Source: Medicago truncatula
Taxonomy: Eukaryota; Streptophyta; Magnoliopsida; Fabales; Fabaceae
Assembly: GCF_003473485.1 (NCBI RefSeq)
Contig: NC_053048.1
Location: 9,051,501 to 9,115,500 of the forward strand
DNA: 64,000 bases
Reading direction: 5' to 3'
The stretch's first letter is position 1. Each line of letters begins with the position of its first letter. Below, in pieces: positions 36,299-47,600 of this stretch. The position numbers were made by a program, and so were the translations under genes. Below the pieces are notes generated by a model. That model was not told the DNA's origin and made no database searches. It worked only from the letters and a program-made list of their open reading frames with translations.

Positions 36299-36415
36299 GA
36301 TCTTTCTTCTTTTGATGGAATCCATGAAAATAAAAACTCGAGGTGAAAAGATTAGGAAGAAGAAAAACTTTTAGGGTTTTTTTTGTTGCTGTTGAAAGTA
36401 AACTTGTAACCCTTT

Positions 36416-36423
36416 CTTATATA
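36416..36423 (-). promoter_or_regulatory. Candidate TATA box of HSP70 copy 9
   Basis: TATATAAG on the minus strand within GTTTCTCCTATATAAGAAAG, nearly the same 20 bases as upstream of copy 4. It lies about 118 bp before the ATG at 36298. No perfect heat-shock element seen nearby. Confidence 0.55.
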
Positions 36424-37244
36424 GGAGAAACAAAAGAGTGTCCTTAATAGTGGTGCGTTATATCCGAATGAGAAATGGTGAATTCTTTTAGAGGATGAAA
36501 AAAAGAGAGAAAGAAAGAAAGAAATTTTATCAATTTTTTTTATCAAATTTTTAATACAAATGACAAAACGTGTCACCATAACTGAATTTGACACAATACG
36601 TGGGCAGTGGGCACTAATAAACCGTTATTTGCTTTCTTTCAATGTTTTTTCGTTGGTAAAATATAAAAATTAAATGAATATACTTTTTTTGAAAGAATTA
36701 ATTAATATACTTTGTTTTGTCAAAAAGAAGAAAAAAAATGCGTTGCCACATTAAGTATAATGAATATGATAATTCATAATTTTATATTTATCAATTGACG
36801 TGACAATATATCATTCAGATACATATGTAAAATAAGTGTACACTAATAAAGTATATTAATTAAATTTTAAAAATTCCTTAAAAAAACTAAAAATAAATAA
36901 TGTTTCTTAGTAAATAAAACGGAAATCTCTTTGATTATATTGTTGGTAGATTGTAAATTTCCTTATTTTAATAACATTCTTTTTCGTGTATTTGCACGGA
37001 CCGGTAACATTGAATAATTATTATAAAAATAATTACATTGATAATATTGTAAAATGTTCATAAATATTAAATAAAAATTATCAGCATTAATGTAATGTTT
37101 CTATTAAAAAAATATTTCTTATATGACAAAATTCATTAAATATTTGCATCACGTCCGTTGTGAATTTCATTTGCTTATATTTGTAGTAGCAAATTTTTAT
37201 ATACCGATTTGATTTTTTTTTTTTTTGAGGGAATATACCGATTT
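36424..37244. other. AT-rich spacer of the divergent inverted duplication
   Basis: No gene seen. A degenerate copy of the downstream 139-bp repeat is recognisable at about 37080-37180. Confidence 0.5.
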
Positions 37245-37740
37245 GATAAAATTTTGAAAACTCACGACTGTTTTCAAAATATGAACATTAATGTAGTGTT
37301 TCTATTAAATGTATATTTTTGTTTATATGTAAAACTTTGTTAAATATTTTCACCGTGCCCGTTGTACATTTGAAAGTTGATATGATAAAATTTTGAAAAC
37401 TCGCGACTGTTTTCAAAATATGAACATTAATGTAGTGTTTCTATTAAATGTATATTTTTGTTTATATGTAAAACTTTGTTAAATATTTTCACCGTGCCCG
37501 TTGTACATTTGAAAGTTGATATGATAAAATTTTGAAAACTCGCGACTGTTTTCAAAATATGAACATTAATGTAGTGTTTCTATTAAATGTATATTTTTGT
37601 TTATATGTAAAACTTTGTTAAATATTTTCACCGCGCCCGTTGTACATTTGAAAGTTGATATGATAAAATTTTGAAAACGTATAACTGTATTTCTAAAATA
37701 TATATATAAACATTAATGTAATGTTTCTAGTAAATACTTT
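37245..37740. repeat. 139-bp tandem repeat, three full units plus a decayed fourth
   Basis: Units start GATAAAATTTTGAAAAC at 37245, 37384, 37523 and 37662, exactly 139 bp apart. Units 1-3 are nearly identical. Each begins with a 10-bp perfect stem (TTTTGAAAAC and GTTTTCAAAA) around an 8-base GC-bearing loop, and ends with a short GC box (CCGTGCCCGTTGTAC). It occupies the spacer between the inverted arms. Confidence 0.95.
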
Positions 37741-38012
37741 TATTATTTTATATGCAAATTAGTGAGGTGAATAGATTAATCGATGACGTATTAGAAAAAA
37801 TATGGTGAGATTTGTGAGGATAATAAATTATTTTCTTATATTCTTGCAATAATAGAAGAGAATAAATTACTTTCATATATTTATGTTACAATACATTGTT
37901 TTTCCGATTATTTAATAGCAAATTATCCATGAAGACCACGAAATTTGTGAGATGAAGAGTCTAAACGATGACATGTTAGACAAAATGGTGGACTTAAGTT
38001 TTTTTATTAGTA

Positions 38013-38273
38013 CTTCCTCTGTCCCAAATTATATGTCACTTTATTAAAAAAAAATTGTCTCAAATTATACGTCGCTTTACAATACAAATAAAATATTAAT
38101 GTTACTTTTCCTATTATATTCTTAACTATTTATTACTATCTCTTCTTTCAATTCCTTCATTTATTTTTCCGATATAATTTTTTAAGGACAATTTTGTAAA
38201 AAAAATCATAATATCTCTTCTTTCAAAACGTCACAATCTGGAAACGTGATACAATTTGGGACGGAGGGAGAAG
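38013..38273. mobile_element. Stowaway-like MITE
   Basis: The ends CTTCCTCTGTCCCAAATTAT and the complement of CTTCTCCCTCCGTCCCAAAT, flanked by TA at 38011-38012 and 38274-38275. The 261-bp element lies in the spacer of the inverted duplication and encodes nothing. Confidence 0.7.
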
Positions 38274-38854
38274 TAGACAGGGAGCCATGTAAGCATTCCT
38301 CACTTTCATCTCCGAGAATAGCATTCCTCAATTTCATAATTTGAAGGGATACTTCCTCTAAAAAAATGCACTTAGTCAATTCATTGAGTTACTTTTTTGG
38401 AGAACATTTGTATAATTGTTCTGCCATATCTCTTTAAATTCTAATTTTAGCTTTTACTTGTTTAATGAGGCATGAAACACGATTGAAAACAATATGCAGC
38501 CGTGTGCACTTATAAGATCATTTTCAACTCTCTGCCTTCATTTATTTCATTGAGATGAAGCCTTTCTTTTCTGAAACCTGTTTCCTGCGGATTTTGCCAA
38601 GGATTAAGGTTCCCAGGTAATACCTTCGTAGGTAATTGTTTCCTGGGTAATTCTTTTAAAAGGAAGGTATATTGTGTTTGTTTATCATGGTTAAAATCAT
38701 GTACTGAAAAATGGTTTTAAAGAATCTACTCAAATGCAGCTGTGTAAAGATTCTTGATGTCGTTAACATTTTCTTAAAACCCTGATTAGTATGCAATTGC
38801 TATTTTAGCTGGATAAATGAATGATGGGAATTTACTATTAATGTTATTTTTGCA

Positions 38855-39942
38855 GATTGTTAATTGGTAGGAAGTTTAGTGATCCGGTTGTTCAAAGAGA
38901 TATATTGTTGTGGCCATTCAAGGTTATTTCTGGTGTTAATGACAAACCTATGATTACTGTCAAGTACGAAGGTCTAGAGAAGCAATTTTGTGCTGAGGAA
39001 ATATCTTCTATGGTGCTTACAAAGATGCGAGAGGTTGCGGAGGCATATCTGGAGTCACCGGTCAAGAATGCCGTTGTTACCGTGCCAGCTTACTTCAATG
39101 ATTCTCAGCGAACGGCCACCATTGATGCTGGTACTATTGCTGGACTTAATGTCATTCGGATAATCAATGAACCTACTGCTGCAGCTATTGCATATGGCCT
39201 TGACAAGAGAAATGACCGTGAAGGTAACCGAAATATTTTTGTCTTTGATCTGCTATTTTGAGCAAAGGCTTTAAGAATGTCCCCAACTTGGTGCTACGAG
39301 ATGTTACGCCATTGTCACTTGGTATTGCTGCAAGGATTGAACATATCATGAGTGTGGTGATTCCAAGAAACACTTCCATACCTGTCACAAAGACAAATCG
39401 ATATACCACCTTATATGATAACCAGCGCATTGTCCTTGTATTGCATATGGCCTTGACAAGAGAGACCAAGACCAAGAGACCAGCGCGTTCATTTACACTT
39501 CCTTGTATTCCAGGTCCCCATGACCACCTTATATTGCATCCTAACTGTTACTGCTAGGGAAATATCCACAGGCAATATAAATGCTATCACCATTACTAAC
39601 AACAAAGACAGGTTGTCAATGTTCGACATTGAAAAAATGATTAAAGAAGCTGAGAAATATCATGTGGAAGATATGCAATTTTTAAGAAGGGCCAAGGTAA
39701 TGTGTGCATTAGATTCTTGTGTTTACAATATGAAGAACGCTTTAGAGAAGAACAATGTTAATCTGATTCTCTCCCCTCAAGAAATTGCAAAGATCAACAA
39801 TGCAATTACTGTTGCTATGGATTTGCTTGATATGAATAAAAAAGAGAAAGAAATAGATGTTCTTGAGGGTTATCTGGAGGAGCTGGAGAGAATGTCGAAA
39901 CACCTTATATCCAAGGCTAATAATTTTATTTTTCTTGGATAA
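38855..39942 (+). pseudogene. HSP70 pseudogene, mirror copy of copy 9
   Basis: It lacks exon 1 and any promoter. After the intron acceptor the exon 2 start is damaged (DAKR lost), then [14 protein letters not shown] and the NBD are open to IFVFDL near 39250. There a deletion of roughly 200 codons joins it to [16 protein letters not shown] in another frame. A second rearrangement at about 39430-39545 removes part of the substrate-binding domain. The last 130 codons, from [11 protein letters not shown] to [10 protein letters not shown] and the stop at 39942, are intact and almost the same as copy 9. Confidence 0.92.
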
Positions 39943-40397
39943 GATTTTAAGTGATGTCTTGCTTTTGAAAGTGCTGAATGCAGACCTTTAGTTTTATTAT
40001 CATTATCTAATAGCATTGAAGTTTATGTTAATGTTTGTGTTTCACATGTTACTTTTTTTTTTCTTTCTGTTTTCTGTATTGTAAATCATGCTAACTCTAT
40101 TCTAGTTTTAGCAGTATCCTTCTCAGACTTAATAATCTTTATGAATTTACTTGCCTCATCATGTTTATATGCTTAATTACAGGGAAGTGACATTAATTCA
40201 TTCTCTTAATTAAATAGAAACTGAACATTAAATATCAAATATTGACTGTGAGTTGCAATTATTTAAGTGAATATTCTCATTAACAGTATAATATTAACAT
40301 GGACACATTCAGATAACTTTTATATTCCATTTGATAGATATAAAAACAAACCAGAATCATTCAACAACGATATGTCTCTCTTTCTCTTCTGAAATGA

Positions 40398-41217
40398 ATG
40401 GCTAAAAAATATGAGGGGCACATGCAATTGGAATTGGCCCTGGCAAAACCTACTCATGTGTAGCTATATGGCAGGGTCAAACTAATCTGGCTGAGATCAT
40501 GCACAATGAACTAATAGACATCAGTACAAGCTTGCCGGTGTCGAACAATAACACGTTTCAGACATTAGACATGCCTTCGATTTCAAGGAAGTATAACGAT
40601 CCAATTACTCAGAATTATCTAATGTTATGGCCCTCTAAGCTCATTCAGAGTGATCCGATAATTTCTGTCTACAGTCCTCATAAAGATTAAGAACCTCGTG
40701 TGAAAAAGAAAAAATAACATCTGCGTTTGCTGTTGATACCATTACTGAGATAGATGTTTTCTTTGGAAAATATTGATTTTTGTTCATCATAACTCGTGCG
40801 CGGTTTGAGGAACTCAATATGGACCTTTTTACCAATGAATGGTGCAGCAAATATTCCAACGGGAAGGATATGTTAAATGTATATTTTTAACATAGATGCT
40901 GAGGGAGACTCTACTGAGAAAATCATGAGCATGATTGAAGAATCTGAGAAATACAAGGATGAAGATGAAAAGTACTAGAAAAAAGTTAAAGCAGTGAATG
41001 CTCTGGATTATTTTGTTTACAAGTTAAACAAGGCTTTGGAGGGTATTGGTTCTTAGCTTCCCAAACAAGATGAATTAAAGATCAATTTTGCAGTTTCAAA
41101 GGCCAAAATTTTACTTTATCGGAGCCAACAAAATAAGAAAGAGGTGTTCAAGAACCGTTTGGATAATTAGATGAAGAGTACCGTAATCGTAAAAGCAATA
41201 TCCAGATTGATTTACTA
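40398..41217 (+). pseudogene. HSP70 remnant related to copy 1
   Basis: It starts MAKKYEG with a frameshift right after, then recognisable TYSCVAIW. A deletion joins this through intron-relic text (CGGTGTCGAACAATAAC) to SRKYNDPITQNYLMLWP. Further deletions and stops follow: [12 protein letters not shown] near 40795, then lid pieces from about 40915 to the end. The 3' end matches copy 1's ending and 3' flank. It lies on the right inverted arm, and its left-arm counterpart is 32175-33250. Confidence 0.85.
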
Positions 41218-41404
41218 GTAATTTTCGAATTTAGGCATGTGAAATTTGAAATAATTATGAACCATATTATCTAAATATAGTTTAATGTTAGTTTATTTCC
41301 AGTTATCGAATTGATCCTTGCACTCAGTTTTATATCTCTGGTCCAACTTTTGCCAATCAAAATTAGAAATTTGTGCACTGTATTTTTCACCGATGCTATT
41401 GTGA

Positions 41405-42453
41405 GCGCGAGCGCAAGGACCATAAGGAGGTTTGGAACGCATGCGATTGAGACAAAATGACAATATTTTTTGCTTTTGCCACCACCTTTAAGGTAGATTC
41501 TTTGTTTCAGTACTTAAACTTCTTCTTATCCATCGCTCGTGCCAAGTTTGAGGAAATCAATATCAATCTTTTCAACGAGTGTTTGGAAACTGTTGAGAAT
41601 TGTCTTATTGATGCCAAGATGGACATAAGTTTTATCCATTATGTTGTCCTTGTTGGTGGCTCCTCTAGAATTCCAAAAGTACAACTCTTACAAGAATTTT
41701 TCAAGTTGATTTAAGTTCTATCCATTATGCCAAGATGGACATGAGTTCAATGCAAGAGTAGTAACCCTGATGAAGTGGCCACTTATGGTGCGGCAGTGCA
41801 GACTGAATTGTTGAGTGAAGGCTTGAAATTTTTTAGTTCACAGACTAAATTGATGTAACTTTCATTGTTTAGGAGTCTATTAGTTGATTTAAATAGTTTA
41901 GGGACTAAATTAACGAGGGGATCAATAGTTTGGTGACCAAATTGTAGATAACAAATGCGGCTTCCTAATCAAGGTTTCAAAGGGTGAGAGAAAAATCTGC
42001 TAGGTTCTTTTATTCTTGGTTTCCCCTTACTCTTCGCGGCCATGTTTTGATGTACGCTTTTCTGTTCATGAAAATTGAATCCTAACTCTTACTGCTAAGG
42101 AACAATCCACCGGAAATACCAACGAGATAACAATAACAAACAACAAAGAAAGGTTGTCAATAGAAGAAATTAACAAATTGATTCAAGAAGCTGAGTGTTA
42201 CTGTGTCAAAGATCACAAATTCATAGTGAAGAACAAAGCAATGAATGCACTGGATCACTCCCTTTACAGGTTGAGAAATGCTTTGCAGAATGATGATATT
42301 AATGTAAAGCTGTCCTCACTATATTTGTTCGACGAGTATATTAATTTAAAGCTTTCCTCACTACAAAAGGATCAGATTGAAATAAAAGTTCTGAAAGATC
42401 ATCAAAAAAAGCTTGCAAATTTATTTATAAACATTATAGCCAAAATGTGCTAG
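41405..42453 (+). pseudogene. HSP70 internal and 3' remnant, mirror of 31265-32000
   Basis: It begins at a decayed RRL region, then [31 protein letters not shown] and [13 protein letters not shown] in frame to 41690. A break follows, then YGAAVQTELLSEG near 41790. An AT-rich piece at 41835-41960 replaces the linker region. The last 100 codons (TGNTNEITITNNKERL to IIAKMC, stop at 42453) are open. It carries a short internal duplication, KLSSLYLF and KLSSLQKD. Confidence 0.87.
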
Positions 42454-42603
42454 TTTATTTTTAACTCAATCTAGTTTGATAGATGTGCACAAGTTCACTA
42501 CTTGGATGGAGGACAATTTATGTCATTAAATAGAGCCTATTTTCTAGATGACATAAAGTGCAAATTTAAAATTTGTAGCAGTGATTTTTTTTGTTGTCCC
42601 TCT

Positions 42604-42960
42604 TGTTAGTTTTGTTACTAATTCAAGTTTAGATTAGTGATAATCATGTTTAAATGGTTAATCACACTTCAGTTAGTTTGTTTTGAAGTTTGTTACTAGG
42701 TTGTTAGAGTGTAGCTAATAATTGTTAGAGTTTGTTACAATTGCTTGTGCTTCAAACTACCTAACTAAGTCTGTATATAAGCTATTATTCTTTGTACATT
42801 TGTTTACAATCAATAATACAACTACTTTTTCTTTCAATCACATAATCTTTCTCTTCTCTCAATCTCTCTAAATACACAAATACACAAAAACCAGAAAACC
42901 CTAGAATTGTTTCTTGTTGTTTAAGCTTCCTACTTGCGCTAACAAATTGGCATCAAGAGC
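42604..42960 (+). mobile_element. Ty1/copia-type LTR with primer-binding site
   Basis: The LTR runs from TGTTAG at 42604 to CTAACA at 42944 (341 bp), with TG and CA ends, a TATA-like GTATATAAG at 42771 and a CT-rich leader. Three bases later a tRNA-Met-like primer-binding site (TGGCATCAAGAGC) begins at about 42948. No gag follows, so only the 5' end remains. Confidence 0.75.
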
Positions 42961-42994
42961 ATGTGGTTTCAATCAAAACTCTTTGTCATTTTAA

Positions 42995-43025
42995 AAAAGT
43001 CTTGAGGTATTCAATCAAGACTTTT
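42995..43025. repeat. Short hairpin
   Basis: A perfect 11-bp stem, AAAAGTCTTGA against TCAAGACTTTT, with a 9-base loop. A partial second copy of AAAGTCTTG follows near 43040. Possibly the end of a MITE. Confidence 0.5.
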
Positions 43026-43195
43026 CATCACTTAAAAAAAGTCTTGTGGTATTCAAAATCATTTAAACTTCGAAGGATTGTTTAATAAATTGGATTTTGA
43101 TGGATTTTGTGGGATTTTGTAGTGTAATTTTAACAAGAAAAAATCTTTTATGAAAAGATGAGATTTCTTGAGATTGTTTTTCTTTTAAAGTTACT

Positions 43196-43326
43196 ATCTA
43201 TTTCTTCTCCCTTCTCTCTCTTTCCCCCTCCCCCTCCCCATTCTCTCCTTTCTCTCTTCGTTTTTCTATCTCTCCATTCTCTCTCTCTCTCATCTCTCAT
43301 CCCCCCTCTCTCCCTCTCTCTATCTC
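43196..43326 (+). repeat. CT-rich low-complexity tract
   Basis: Almost uninterrupted pyrimidine on the plus strand with (CT)n runs. The overlapping open frame is an artefact of composition. Confidence 0.85.
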
Positions 43327-43393
43327 ATAAAAAAATAAAAAATTGTATTGAGAATATTATGATAGAGAGTATGTTGTAATCAATGTTTCGCAA

Positions 43394-43523
43394 ATCGAGT
43401 GTTAACTCTCCGAGATTACCGAGTTAACGTTTTTAGGTACCAAAATCGTGTTAACTCTAAGGTAAACTCGGTTTCTGGTAAAAATCGAAAGGTTTGACGA
43501 GTTTGACTGAGTTAACACTCGAT
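43394..43523. repeat. Small inverted repeat built on GAGTTAAC motifs
   Basis: ATCGAGTGTTAACTC at 43394-43408 pairs exactly with GAGTTAACACTCGAT at 43509-43523. Between them are further GTTAACTC, CTCGG and GAGTTAAC motifs, so the whole 130 bp is internally symmetric. It may be a MITE remnant. Confidence 0.6.
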
Positions 43524-44089
43524 AAACTCGTGTAAACTCGACCGATTTGTAAGGGCTGACACAATATATTTTTTGAAAGATTTGTAAGTGCTGGCATAAT
43601 TTTAAATATGTACAATTGAATTTTGTGGAAATAACATTTTTAACAAATAAAAAATGTGTATTGAGAATAATGTGTGTTAGAGTGTTTTTTAGTCTCTTAA
43701 AATCTTATAAAATTCATAAAATTCTTAAAATTTTAAAATCAATAGTAAAAGAATTTTTTATTGGTTTTATTTTTCTTTATTCAAATGCTAGAATTTATTT
43801 ATTCATTATTTTTATCGTTCATGCTTGTAAGTTTGTTCTTTTTTCCCTAAAGTTCATTGAATCCTTTAAAATTTTAAAATCCCATAAAATCGTTTGAAAT
43901 TCTTGAAAGTCAATGTGATAAATCATTTAAAATCTTGAGTGTATATAGTCTTTTACATAAAAAAAATCTTTTAAAATCTCACATAATCAATACAAATCTC
44001 GCAGTCTTTTAAAATTTAAAAACTTTTTTTATTAAAATAGTATTTTAAAATTCTAATATAATAGGAAGCCAATGATTCATTCACAAAAA
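43524..44089. other. AT-rich spacer with repeated CTTTTAAAATC motifs
   Basis: Many short repeats of the AAAATCNTTTAAAAT type at 43690-44030. No gene seen. Confidence 0.45.
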
Positions 44090-44620
44090 CATGGAACAGC
44101 ACTTGAAAAATAAAACTCAGCACTGAACTTAACCGCCGGAAAACGCAGCCGGAGTTACTCGCTTCTCAACTCAGGTAACTTTTCTCTCTACTTCTTCTTC
44201 ATCGTTCAACTATTGCTTTTCAACGCATTCCAAAATTTGAAGATCTGAATACGTAACCGCTTCAATTTTTGTTTTTGAATCTCACCGTTACTTTCTACAT
44301 TGCTTTGTTTTGGGTTTTCATTTTCAACACAAAGGAAAATTATAGTTTCGTAGCATTTTTTTTTATGTGTTATTAAAGGGTTTATCCATTCCATAGTTTT
44401 TTTAGCAGAGGTGGAAGAGTAGTAATTTAATTGTGGAACAGTGCATCGTTATGTTCATGAATATAGAAAAATTAAACAAAGTTTCTTTAGTGATATATGT
44501 TGCTTTTATATAATGAATCAATTGCTTTCGTATTTGTGCATTTTGAAGTTTCAAAGTTTGGAATTTGAATGAATTTTGGGTGAAATTGAAACAGAAAAGT
44601 TGAGAAGAAGAAGAAGAATA

Positions 44621-47600
44621 ATGAATCGTAAATTTGGAGGTGGAAAACAACCAACTGGGACACCTTCACTGCCTTTGTCTTGTGTTGTTGTTATCTTTTC
44701 ACTTCTTGCTGGTGCTTCTGTTGTTCACAATATCTATAAACCTAACCTTGTAAGCTTCTTCTTACTTATCACTCTTTCATCATTCATTTTTATTAGTTGG
44801 TTATGTATCAGTGTCGTGTTTGGTGTCCGTGTCTGTATCAGAGTGCTTCATAGTCTATAACACTTAAGAAAATGAAAGTGATTAAATGTAACCATGTGTC
44901 AAAGTTGTGTCTGTGTCAGACACTACACTGACATGTATTGATCGCTGGACACACCTTTGATTTAATGTGTCAATGTTACATATGTCATAACATGTAGGCA
45001 GGGAGGTTATATGCTTGATTGAAACATATACACATTTGAAATTTAATTTATTTCTAAACTTATATTTATTTATTTTTTGGAAAATCGGTATTCCGTCTAA
45101 GGACTGACTAATCCGGGGGACCAATCACACCCTCCACTAGCGTAGGATCATATTGAAGGCATAGCAAAACTCTGTATGGACTGACCTAACACAGGAATTG
45201 TTTGTACCTTGGGGCTTCGAACCTGAGACCTAGAGAGGAGCACCCTCCTAGGTCTCAAGCCTACACCACCAGGCCTACACCTATGAATTTGATTTTGGTT
45301 GAAAGTAAGTTGAACATAAAGTGGTTTTTGTCTGGATAGTTTAGATCAAAGTTGCTTTTGTGTGTGTATATATGTCTGGCACTTTAATTAAATTTAAAAT
45401 TGATTCGTTGTTGCCGTAGAATTTAGAAATTTTAGCTTTTAGGTAGAATTGATTTTGGAACTGAAATCAATTTTGACTTCCCTAAACTTGATTCTGGTAG
45501 TTCTAGACTTAAAACCACACACAGGCTAGGTTATTTTACCACTTACCAATCTCATGCTTTACCAAGTTTGATGAAACTAACGTTATGAAATAAGTGATAG
45601 AAAAGGAGATTGGAAAAATAAGCAAAAGGGCGAGAATGTTGTATCAGCCCAAATCCTGATGAATAATAAGTCCATCATTCATATTCCTTAGAATGCATTT
45701 TTGAATTATGCATAAATGTTCTTTGAATGTAATAGTATAGATAACCATAGACAAGAGTCCCTGAGAATGAGGGTATTTTATAGCAAACCTGAGAATGAGT
45801 GTTTGATCTAAGTTTCAGTAATAAAAATAAAATATAGTAAGAATATAAAATATAACAGATTTTTTGAATGCCTACCACCTAAATTATCGGCAATCCCCCA
45901 AATAATGAAAGTATAGGAACAGTAAAGTGAGTTTTAGGTGGACAATACTGAAATTGAAAACAGAAACATCTAAAATGACTAAAAGAACATATAAAAAAGA
46001 TTTGAAACAGTAGCCAATGTTTATTGAATTTGAGGTAAGAACTTGCAACAATAACATTTTGACAGAAAAAGAATATAAAAAATGAAGATTTATAAAAAAA
46101 AAAAAAAAAATCTTCCGACTTTTCCTTTATCAAAGGTTGGAAAAATAGCCTTATTACAAATAGTGAAATAGAATGTGAGTAGTTTGAATGTGATTAGTTA
46201 GACTGCAGAATATGGACATTGTATCATTGCCATCATGTTCCTGAAGTAGAAGCTAGGGTTGACCTTGGTAGCAATACGCCAAGTTCAATCAAGGCCCTGT
46301 GTGTATAAGGTTGGGGTTTTCTGAATAGAGAATTGAAGAAGTCCTTCAGCCGTGCACTGTATAGACTATAGACGACTTATAGTGAGTGTTTAGCGTGAAT
46401 GAGTTACTTCTCTTCTACGTATCAGAGGTATTCCTTTTATAGAGGGGTTGCATAACCTCTTTCCCCTATGATACAGGGAGCTCAAGGCCGGATATGGCTC
46501 CAGTAGACCGTTAGTGCCATATCCGGAGTCCATCATGGGTTGACTGTGTATAAGGACACGTGCGAAGCGTGTTCTCTTCAGCTGGTAGTCAGGTCATGGG
46601 TTAGCGAGTTTGGATTTTGGGCCCTGACTTCAGGTATTGGGCCAGGCTAACTCTAGCATATTGGTTGAGCTATGAAGTGTAATTATGATGGTCCAATTAC
46701 TAATCATGTTATACTTTTATATTATAAGGTTAATGGGTTGATTTGAAATTAGAAGGATAAGGTTATAATTATAATTTTGCTTAGTGCAGGGCATGAATTT
46801 TAAGGTATCTATATCAACGAAATTCTATATCTTTGAGAAGATATATAGTCTTAATCTGCTTTGGTAGTGGTATTAGAGCATTGTAATTGGTAAATCAAGC
46901 ACAGGGAAAGTGAGGGATGAATTTTCTATAATGACTTCTATATCAGCAATGATCTATATTTGTTGACTTTGTTCCGTTTTCAAAGGTTGAAAAAAACAGA
47001 AGAAAAAACAGCCTATTGGTGTTAGACTATAGGTCCATAATCAAATTAAATCATTAACAAACGTCACATGTTCATTACTCATCTCTATAACAGTAAGTGA
47101 ACTGCAAAAATTTAATGGATTTGCATAAAAGCATTCTTATACTTCTATAGAAAATCGACAACTGACTTTTCAATAAGTTGAAGTATATGTTATGGTTTAA
47201 AGTTAGAACTTTTTATCAGTAGCTGTTATTGCTTCTGCTGCAGTTGTTTATATTTTCTGTTGAAACAGTTTTTTCGAGCTTGCCTATAGCTAACTGCTGA
47301 AGAAAAACCTGGACCAGTTAAATGTAGAAAATAATCTCATTATCCATCAGAACCAACTTCATAAAGAAGGGTAATATTTGCCTATGAAAATTTGAAACTT
47401 ACCACAGCCGAATGACCCTAGCGTTGATAGTTTAACTCTCCTTGGCAGGTGAAATTTTTGACGTGAGATCGAATTGGTAGCCATCTGAGTTTCTTAGCAT
47501 GTAGCAAGTCTTTAAAGTTGAGATTTAGTGATTAACTCCTCTTGAATTTAACCCCTCCATGTATATAAACTTTCTGAATGAAGATAACGGGACAAAAAAA

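Larger units (their letters stand above)
38670..42260 (+). repeat. Right arm of divergent inverted duplication (partner 31265-36000)
   Basis: Homology to the complement of the left arm starts inside the HSP70 intron at about 38670 (GTATATTGTGTTTGTTTATC) and runs through the damaged gene, its 3' flank, the copy-1-like remnant and the internal remnant. Confidence 0.88.

Noticed and set aside
36299-36325. A nine-residue N-terminal extension of HSP70 copy 9 (MDSIKRRKI)
   Set aside because: None of the other copies has it and the inner ATG aligns with the family. It cannot be excluded without transcript data.
37245-37740. A CRISPR array
   Set aside because: Units are 139 bp and repeat in full with no unique spacers. 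This is a plant nuclear minisatellite.
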